From positions 248,001-312,000 of the forward strand of contig NZ_RBAL01000005.1 of assembly GCF_003626535.1 (NCBI RefSeq): a DNA stretch of 64,000 bases, in the 5' to 3' direction. How positions within the stretch are numbered: position 1 is the first letter of the stretch; every line of letters begins with the position of its first letter. The notes under the pieces are model-generated. The model was not told where the DNA came from and did not search any database. It saw nothing but the letters and a program-made list of their open reading frames with translations. The translations under genes were made by a program, and so were the position numbers. Shown here in pieces: positions 58,523 to 64,000 of this stretch. Origin of the DNA: Streptomyces hoynatensis. GTDB taxonomy: Bacteria; Actinomycetota; Actinomycetes; Streptomycetales; Streptomycetaceae.

Positions 58523-59254
58523 TCAGCCCCTGCCCGCGCGCGCCCCTCCGGCGGCGGCCCTTTCCGCCCGGTGCGCGGCCCGCTCCGCGGCCGTCGCCTC
58601 CTCGCCGGCCGTCGCCTCCTCGCCGGATGCGGCGCGGTCCCCGGACATGGCCCCGGATATGGCCCCGGACATGGCCCGGTCCCCGGGTATGGGCTCCTCT
58701 CCGCCGGCCGCCCGCCCTCCGGCCCCGGCCCGCTCCCTGGCCGCGGCCATCTCGCCGGCCGCCCAGCGGGCCCACTCCTCCTGCATCGTCCTCAGGCGCA
58801 GGCCGTACTCCATGACCAGCCTGCCGTTCACCGAGAGCAGGTCGTCGCCCCAGTGCACCGAGGCGTTCAGCTCCAGCAGGGCGTCGCGGCGCTCGGCGGC
58901 GAGGTCGGCGTCGCGCAGCATGCAGGCGAGGGCCTCCTCGGGCGGGAGCACGCCGAGGAAGAACACCCGCAGCAGGGCCTCGTTGCGCGGGGGCTGCTGG
59001 GGGCGCTCCTCGGTCAGCCAGCGGCGCAGCTCCTCGCGGCCGGCCTCGGTCAGGCCGTACTCCTTGCGCCCGCGGGGGCCCTCGGAGACGACGGCGATCA
59101 GCCCCGCGGCGTTGAGCTGGGCCAGCTCGCCGTAGACCTGGCTCTGGGTGGCGGGCCAGACCGAGGCCAGGGAGGTGTCGAACAGCTTCATCAGGTCGTA
59201 GCCGCTGCCCGTGCGGTCGACCAGCAGCCCGAGGAGGGCGTGACGCAGGCTCAT
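58523..59254 (-). CDS. PadR-family transcriptional regulator
   Basis: A 243-aa regulator with PadR winged helix at about 1-90 (RHALLGLLVDRTGSGYDLMK, WPATQSQVYGELAQLNAAGL, RKEYGLTEAGREELRRWL), the Vir_C-like helical domain about 95-180 and an unusual low-complexity tail (about 195-243) with repeats of SGA, GEEAT and AER. ATG 59254 has GGAG upstream. Divergent from the 59365 membrane gene, with its promoter between them; it most likely represses that gene. Confidence 0.92.
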   Translation of the reverse strand: MSLRHALLGLLVDRTGSGYDLMKLFDTSLASVWPATQSQVYGELAQLNAAGLIAVVSEGPRGRKEYGLTEAGREELRRWLTEERPQQPPRNEALLRVFFLGVLPPEEALACMLRDADLAAERRDALLELNASVHWGDDLLSVNGRLVMEYGLRLRTMQEEWARWAAGEMAAARERAGAGGRAAGGEEPIPGDRAMSGAISGAMSGDRAASGEEATAGEEATAAERAAHRAERAAAGGARAGRG

Positions 59255-59277
59255 GTCTCCATTGTGACCCTCCACTG

Positions 59278-59307
59278 TTGACAGGTCAAGGGTGGACCTT
59301 CTATGTT
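59278..59307 (+). promoter_or_regulatory. Consensus-like promoter for the 59365 gene
   Basis: TTGACA (59278-59283) and TATGTT (59302-59307) are separated by 18 bp, an unusually good sigma-70/HrdB-type match for this GC content. The spacer and flanks contain partial symmetry (GGTCAAGGGTGGACC, CCACATGTCAG), which could be the PadR operator. Confidence 0.6.
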
Positions 59308-59364
59308 CCACATGTCAGAAGTGGAAGGTCGGGGCGCCCGGCCGGAGCGGAGAGGGCCGTTCGC

Positions 59365-59919
59365 GTGAGTTACCTGCGGGGCTTCGTCCCCTGGATCGTG
59401 TTTGCCGCCTTGTCGGACACCGACTGGCGGTGGGCCGCCGCGGCGGCCCTCGCGGCCGCGCTGGGCCTGCTCGCCCTCGACCGCCGCTCGGGAGTGGCCG
59501 CGGAGGCGCTGGTGCTCGACTTGAGCACCCTCGGGTATTTCTGCCTGCTGACCGCGGCCTCCTTCGCCGCCCCGGGCTCCTGGCTCGCGGACTGGTCGGG
59601 CGTCGTCTCGATGGCCTGGCTTGCCCTCACCGCCTGGGGCACGCTCGCGCTCGGGCGCCCCTTCACCCTGGGCATAGCCAAGCGGCAGACGCCGCCCGAG
59701 GTGTGGGAGCGGCCGGAGTTCCTCCGGGCGAACGTGGCGATCAGCGCCGCCTGGGCCGCCGCCTTCACCTTCATCGGCGCCGCGCTCGCCTGCTGCGAGG
59801 CGACCGGGGCGCCGGCCTCGGCGGGCGTCACCGCACACGTGGTGGGGCTGGGCGCGGCGATCGCCTTCACCTCGCGCCACCCCGCCAGGGTCAGGGCGCG
59901 GGCCGCCGCCGGCGCCTGA
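59365..59919 (+). CDS. Six-span integral membrane protein
   Basis: A 184-aa hydrophobic protein with about six membrane helices (RGFVPWIVFAALS, WAAAAALAAALGLLAL, LSTLGYFCLLTAASFAA, WSGVVSMAWLALTAWGTLAL, ANVAISAAWAAAFTFIGAAL, GVTAHVVGLGAAIAFTS). Conserved-looking charged residues are DRRSG, RPFT and RPEFLRAN. GTG 59365 with GAGAGG upstream. Under the consensus promoter and presumably the PadR regulator. Function unknown. Confidence 0.85.
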   Translation: MSYLRGFVPWIVFAALSDTDWRWAAAAALAAALGLLALDRRSGVAAEALVLDLSTLGYFCLLTAASFAAPGSWLADWSGVVSMAWLALTAWGTLALGRPFTLGIAKRQTPPEVWERPEFLRANVAISAAWAAAFTFIGAALACCEATGAPASAGVTAHVVGLGAAIAFTSRHPARVRARAAAGA

Positions 59920-60060
59920 CCGGTGCGGGGGCGGTGCGGCGCGGGGGCCCGCACCGCTCACCACCTGCGGGTTCCCGGCGCGGCGCCGGAGGCCGTACCG
60001 CGGCCGGGCGCCGGTGACCGCTCTCGGTTCGGTGCGGCCCGATCGGCTCGGGCCGGCGCG

Positions 60061-60735
60061 TCACCTGCGCTTCTCGGCCTCAAGGCGCGCCACGTAGGCG
60101 GCGGCCTGCGAGCGGCGCTCCATGCCCAGCTTGGACAGCAGGCTGGAGACGTAGTTCTTGATCGTCTTCTCGGCCAGGTGCAGTTCCTCGCCGATCGCCC
60201 GGTTGGTGAGGCCGTCGCCGATGAGGGCCAGGATGCGCCGTTCCTGGTCGGTGAGTTGGGCCAGCCGCTCGTCGCCGGCCTCGCCGCCGCCCGGGCGGTC
60301 GGCCCCGCGCAGCCGTTCCAGCACCCGGCTGGTGGCCTCCGGGTCGAGCAGCGACCTGCCCGCGGCCACGTCCCGCACCGCGGAGAGCAACTCCGTGCCC
60401 CTGATGGCCTTGAGCACGTAGCCGGAGGCCCCGGCCATCAGGGAGTCGAACAGCGCCTCGTCGTCGGCGTACGAGGTCAGCATCAGGCAGTGGATGGACT
60501 CGTCCGCCGAACGCACATCCCGGCAGACCTCCACGCCGCTGCCGTCGGGCAGCCGGACGTCGAGCACCGCGACGTCCGGGCGCGCGGCGGGAATCCGCGT
60601 CCGCGCGTCGGCCGCCGTGCCCGCCTCGCCGACCACCTCGATGTCCGGTTCCACCGAGAGCAGTTCGTGCACGCCGCGCCGCACGACCTCGTGGTCGTCG
60701 ACCAGGAAAACGCGGATAAGTCCGTCTTCGCGCAC
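60061..60735 (-). CDS. NarL/LuxR-family response regulator
   Basis: A 224-aa response regulator: receiver with [18 protein letters not shown], phosphoacceptor Asp in [31 protein letters not shown]; Lux[23 protein letters not shown] and [20 protein letters not shown] use GTG 60735 because [13 protein letters not shown] is the family N-terminus, but a GTG at 60786 with a strong AAGGGGG Shine-Dalgarno would add 17 residues. No kinase is adjacent. It is divergent from the bkd operon and may control it; homologues near bkd genes occur in Streptomyces. Confidence 0.92.
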   Translation of the reverse strand: MREDGLIRVFLVDDHEVVRRGVHELLSVEPDIEVVGEAGTAADARTRIPAARPDVAVLDVRLPDGSGVEVCRDVRSADESIHCLMLTSYADDEALFDSLMAGASGYVLKAIRGTELLSAVRDVAAGRSLLDPEATSRVLERLRGADRPGGGEAGDERLAQLTDQERRILALIGDGLTNRAIGEELHLAEKTIKNYVSSLLSKLGMERRSQAAAYVARLEAEKRR

Positions 60736-61088
60736 ACCGTCAGTGTCACACAGGAGCTCCTTGCACGCCCCTCCCGAGCCCTTCACGGAACCCCCTTGGC
60801 GGGGTTAACGTGCAGGAGTCCCACAGCCCTGCAAGGCTTGGACCGGTGCCGTTCCCCAGCCCCTCCAACTACTTGGACATCCTGGTAAATCCGCAGGTCA
60901 GGGGCGCCCTCACGGGTTGTGAAGCCACTGGATACCGTGCTCTTATTGGGCGGTCGAACGGGACGAGAACGGGACACGACACCGCTCGGTCCCCGCCGAC
61001 GCACCCCACCCGCGTGCGCCGTTCGGGACCGGGCGGGCCGCACTGGCCGCCTGGCGATCCCGGGGGCCGGACCGACGGAGGAGCACGA
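60736..61088. other. Divergent promoter region of the regulator and bkd operon
   Basis: 353 bp without a supported gene. It includes CTTGGACATCCTGGTAAAT and GGTTGTGAAGCCACTGG, either of which could be promoter elements for the bkd operon. No obvious long palindrome was found. Confidence 0.5.
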
Positions 61089-62288
61089 GTGACCGTGGAG
61101 AGCAGCAGCGCCGCGCGCAGCACATCGCGCCGCAACGCCGGTGGCGGCAAGCAGGCCGCCAGGACCTCACGACGCCCCAAGCCGGAGCCGAGCGCGGAGT
61201 CAGCCGCCGGCCCCGACATGGTGCAACTGCTGACCCCAGAGGGCGAGCGGGTCGAACATCCGGACTATTCGATCGAGGTCTCCGCGGAGGAACTGCGGGG
61301 CCTGTACCGCGACATGGTGCTGACCAGGCGCTTCGACGCCGAGGCGACCGCCCTGCAGCGCCAGGGGGAGCTGGGCCTGTGGCCCTCCTGCCTGGGGCAG
61401 GAGGCCGCCCAGATCGGCTCGGGCCGCGCCCTGCGCGACACCGACTACGTTTTCCCCACCTACCGCGAGCACGGCGTGGCCTGGTGCCGCGGCGTCGACC
61501 CGACGCTGCTGCTCGGCATGTTCCGCGGCGTCAACCACGGCGGTTGGGACCCCAACAGCAACAACTTCCACCTGTACACCATCGTGATCGGCTCGCAGAC
61601 CCTGCACGCGGCCGGCTATGCGATGGGCGTGGCCAAGGACGGCGCCGACATGGCCGTCGCCGCGTACTTCGGGGACGGCGCCTCCAGCCAGGGCGACGTG
61701 GCGGAGTCCTTCACGTTCGCCGCCGTCTACAACGCCCCCGTGGTCTTCATCTGCCAGAACAACCAGTGGGCGATCTCCGAGCCGACCGCGCGGCAGACCC
61801 GGGTGCCGCTGTACCGGCGCGCCCAGGGCTTCGGCTTCCCCGGCGTCCGCGTCGACGGCAACGACGTGCTGGCGATGCTCGCCGTCACCAAGGCCGCCGC
61901 CGAGCACGCCAGGACGGGCCAGGGACCGATCCTGATTGAGGCGTTCACCTACCGGATGGGCGCGCACACTACCTCCGACGACCCGACCCGCTACCGCCGC
62001 AAGGAGGAGCTGGAGGCGTGGGAGGCCAAGGACCCGATCCTGCGGGTGCGGCGTTACCTGGACCGCACCGGCGGCGCGGACGACGCGTTCTACGCGGCGA
62101 TCGAGGAGGAGAGCGACGCCCTGGGCAGGCGGGTGCGCGAGGTGATCAGGACCATGCCCGACCCGGACGGCATGGCGATCTTCGAGCACGTCTACGCGGA
62201 CGGTCACAGCCTGGTCGACGAGGAGCGCGCCGGGTACGCCGCGTACCTGGCCTCCTTCGCGGACCACGCCGCTCACGAGGGGAACTGA
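61089..62288 (+). CDS. bkdA: Branched-chain 2-oxoacid dehydrogenase E1 alpha
   Basis: A 399-aa thiamine-diphosphate enzyme subunit that decarboxylates 2-oxoisovalerate and related acids, giving branched acyl-CoA starters for fatty acids and polyketides. ThDP motif GDGASSQGDVAESF ... CQNNQWAIS, plus YRMGAHTTSDDPTRYR. The first 40 residues are basic and disordered. GTG 61089 with GGAGGAG upstream. It heads an E1alpha-E1beta-E2 operon. Assignment to branched-chain rather than pyruvate substrate rests on the separate alpha/beta genes and context. Confidence 0.92.
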   Translation: MTVESSSAARSTSRRNAGGGKQAARTSRRPKPEPSAESAAGPDMVQLLTPEGERVEHPDYSIEVSAEELRGLYRDMVLTRRFDAEATALQRQGELGLWPSCLGQEAAQIGSGRALRDTDYVFPTYREHGVAWCRGVDPTLLLGMFRGVNHGGWDPNSNNFHLYTIVIGSQTLHAAGYAMGVAKDGADMAVAAYFGDGASSQGDVAESFTFAAVYNAPVVFICQNNQWAISEPTARQTRVPLYRRAQGFGFPGVRVDGNDVLAMLAVTKAAAEHARTGQGPILIEAFTYRMGAHTTSDDPTRYRRKEELEAWEAKDPILRVRRYLDRTGGADDAFYAAIEEESDALGRRVREVIRTMPDPDGMAIFEHVYADGHSLVDEERAGYAAYLASFADHAAHEGN

Positions 62289-62292
62289 CATC

Positions 62293-63276
62293 ATGGCTGC
62301 GGAAAAGATGGCGATCGCCAAGGCCCTCAACTCCTCGCTGCGCAAGGCGCTGGAGAACGACCCGAAGGTCTTGATCATGGGCGAGGACGTCGGCAGGCTC
62401 GGCGGCGTCTTCCGGATCACGGACGGCCTGCAGAAGGACTTCGGCGAGGAGCGGGTCATCGACACCCCGCTGGCCGAGTCCGGCATCGTCGGCACCGCGA
62501 TCGGCCTGGCCCTGCGCGGCTACCGGCCGGTGGCGGAGATCCAGTTCGACGGCTTCGTCTTCCCCGCGTACGACCAGATCGTGACCCAGCTGGCGAAGAT
62601 GCACATGCGCTCGCTCGGCAAGGTGAAGCTGCCGGTCGTCATCCGGATTCCCTACGGCGGCGGCATCGGCGCGGTCGAGCACCACAGCGAGTCGCCCGAG
62701 GCGCAGTTCGCGCACGTGGCGGGCCTGAAGATCGTCTCGCCCGCGAACGCCTCCGACGCCTACTGGATGCTCCAGCAGGCCATCGAGTGCGACGACCCGG
62801 TCATATTCTTCGAGCCGAAGGCCCGTTACTGGGACAAGGGCGAGGTGGACCCCTCCGGCATCCCCGGCCCGCTGCACGCGGCCAAGGTGGTCAGGGAGGG
62901 CACCGACCTCACGCTGGCCGCGTACGGGCCCATGGTGAAGACGGCCCTCCAGGCGGCCGGCGCCGCGCAGGCGGAGGACGGGGTGTCCATCGAGGTCATC
63001 GACCTGCGGTCGGTCTCGCCGATCGACTTCGACTCCCTGCAGCGGTCGGTGGAGAAGACCGGGCGGCTGGTCGTCGCGCACGAGGCCCCGGTGCACTTCG
63101 GGGCGGGCGCCGAGGTCGCCGCCCGCATCACCGAGCGGTGTTTCTACCACCTTGAGGCCCCCGTGCTCCGCGTCGGCGGCTTCCACTCGCCGTATCCGCC
63201 GGCCCGGCTCGAGGAGGAGTACCTGCCGGGCCTCGACCGGGTGCTGGACAGCGTCGACCGCGCCTTGGCGTACTGA
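62293..63276 (+). CDS. bkdB: Branched-chain 2-oxoacid dehydrogenase E1 beta
   Basis: A 327-aa transketolase-like E1 beta subunit: VLIMGEDVGRLGGVFRITDGL, ESGIVGTAIGLALRGYRPV, FDGFVFPAYDQIVTQLAK, IPYGGGIGAVEHHSESPEAQ and C-terminal IDLRSVSPIDFDSL. Forms the alpha2beta2 active site with the preceding gene, four bases away. ATG 62293 follows GAGGGGAACTG. Confidence 0.96.
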   Translation: MAAEKMAIAKALNSSLRKALENDPKVLIMGEDVGRLGGVFRITDGLQKDFGEERVIDTPLAESGIVGTAIGLALRGYRPVAEIQFDGFVFPAYDQIVTQLAKMHMRSLGKVKLPVVIRIPYGGGIGAVEHHSESPEAQFAHVAGLKIVSPANASDAYWMLQQAIECDDPVIFFEPKARYWDKGEVDPSGIPGPLHAAKVVREGTDLTLAAYGPMVKTALQAAGAAQAEDGVSIEVIDLRSVSPIDFDSLQRSVEKTGRLVVAHEAPVHFGAGAEVAARITERCFYHLEAPVLRVGGFHSPYPPARLEEEYLPGLDRVLDSVDRALAY

Positions 63277-63299
63277 GGAACGAGGGGCTGAGGAGAGTC

Positions 63300-64000
63300 G
63301 TGACCATGGCTGCTGGAGCACAGCGCTTCCGCGAGTTCAAGATGCCGGACGTCGGCGAGGGTCTCACCGAGGCCGAGATTCTGAAGTGGCTCGTCAAGCC
63401 GGGCGAGACGGTGACCGACGGCCAGGTGGTGGTCGAGGTCGAGACCGCCAAGGCCGCGGTGGAGCTGCCGATTCCCTACGACGGCCAGGTGCGCGAGATC
63501 CACTTCGAGGAGGGGGCCACGGTGGACGTGGGCACCCCGATCATCACGGTGGACACCGACCCGGCGGCGGGCGAGGAGCCCGGCGGGGCGCCCGCCGCGG
63601 AGGAGACGGGCGGCGGCGAGGGCCGCCGGCCGGTCCTCGTCGGCTACGGCGTCTCCAACGGCGCGACCAGACGCCGCCCGCGCAAGTCCCAGGCCGCCCC
63701 GGCGGGCGGCCAGGCGCCGGCCTCCCAGGCCGCGCCGGCTCCCGCACCTGCTCCGGCACCGGCCCCTGCCCCTGCCCCTGCCCCTGCCCCTGCCCCGGTC
63801 ATACCTCGGGACTCGGGCCGGGTGCCCGCGCAGGGCGGCGCGGAGCCGCGTCCCCTGGCCAAGCCCCCGGTGCGCAAGCTCGCCAAGGACCTCGGCATCG
63901 ACCTCGCGGCGATCGTCCCCACCGGGCCGAACGGCCTGGTGACCAGGGAGGACGTACGCGCCGCCGCGGCCCCGGCGCCCGCGGAGGCCCCCGCGCCCTC
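63300..64000 (+). CDS. bkdC: Branched-chain 2-oxoacid dehydrogenase E2, N-terminal part (cut by window edge)
   Basis: The first 233 codons of the dihydrolipoyl acyltransferase. Lipoyl domain at about 8-85 with the lipoylated Lys in VETAKAAVELP, a linker containing an (AP)n run encoded by CCTGCC repeats (about 63744-63797), and the peripheral-subunit-binding domain (PPVRKLAKDLGIDLAAIVPT, GLVTREDV). The catalytic domain lies beyond the right edge. GTG 63300 has GAGGAGAG upstream; ATG 63306 is the alternative. Confidence 0.95.
   Translation, partial: MTMAAGAQRFREFKMPDVGEGLTEAEILKWLVKPGETVTDGQVVVEVETAKAAVELPIPYDGQVREIHFEEGATVDVGTPIITVDTDPAAGEEPGGAPAAEETGGGEGRRPVLVGYGVSNGATRRRPRKSQAAPAGGQAPASQAAPAPAPAPAPAPAPAPAPAPAPVIPRDSGRVPAQGGAEPRPLAKPPVRKLAKDLGIDLAAIVPTGPNGLVTREDVRAAAAPAPAEAPAP

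Noticed and set aside
63744..63797. CCTGCC repeat in the E2 gene as a mobile or regulatory repeat
   Set aside because: It encodes the Ala/Pro linker normal for E2 subunits.

Overview
The window is about 72% G+C, uses GTG and ATG starts freely, and its genes are tightly packed with many 4-base ATGA/GTGA overlaps. With mycothiol-dependent enzymes, SpoIIE-type phosphatases, Ser/Thr kinases and an actinomycete integrative and conjugative element (AICE), it is a Streptomyces or close relative. Most of it looks like core chromosome, with one intact mobile element and an adjoining patch of element debris.

Layout. 1-10.9 kb: SigE-type sigma factor with a coupled downstream gene, aspartokinase lysC, a GAF/PP2C phosphatase, an HxlR regulator divergent from a quinone oxidoreductase, then DUF5063-recR-ybaB-dnaX, the small SRP RNA and tRNA-Ser(GGA). 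10,984-26,219: a 15.2-kb AICE bounded by perfect 57-bp direct repeats of the tRNA-Ser 3' half. Eighteen genes read leftward: a small coiled-coil protein, membrane/spread proteins, a DUF2637 protein, a TGT/DpdA-like protein, a transfer membrane protein, an FtsK/TraB-like translocase, a prim-pol, a DUF3631 ATPase, xis and int. A GntR regulator plus a YdcF-like gene read rightward from a region with three CAGTCCCGGGACTG operators. 26.2-27.1 kb: debris (an integrase fragment with an in-frame stop, a frameshifted zinc-ribbon gene, a 3' fragment of tRNA-Gly(CCC)). 27.2-27.9 kb: a HigBA-like toxin-antitoxin pair.

28.5-37.0 kb is an accessory-looking stretch: a PASTA-like/Excalibur protein, two paralogous exported proteins, an ECF sigma factor, a Ser/Thr kinase without sensor domain, a degenerate 20/40-bp repeat tract of about 0.7 kb, a YbaK-like protein and small secreted or membrane proteins. 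Two of these genes carry a rare TTA codon. 37.2-40.7 kb holds the most interesting locus: a 139-aa small helical protein translationally coupled to a 1003-aa NB-ARC/TPR protein. The C-terminus of the first and the N-terminus of the second share a short motif (16 of 24 residues identical), the layout of an amyloid-signalling effector plus NLR receptor pair.

40.8-64.0 kb is again core chromosome: aspS, a PAS/GAF/PP2C/ATPase regulator, pirin, an SseB-domain protein, an acyl-CoA dehydrogenase, a two-component system next to an ABC transporter, an M18 aminopeptidase, a mycothiol-type isomerase, a Ser/Thr kinase, a phosphotransferase, a PadR regulator, a LuxR response regulator and the start of a branched-chain 2-oxoacid dehydrogenase operon (E1alpha, E1beta, E2 cut by the right edge).

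The AICE reads as a self-contained unit: Int/Xis for integration and excision, prim-pol plus DUF3631 for replication, the TraB-like translocase with candidate clt repeats for transfer, small membrane proteins for spread, and the GntR protein as master repressor. Two of its transcription units share a covarying leader RNA that can mask the ribosome binding site. All family assignments are from reading motifs; no database search was run.
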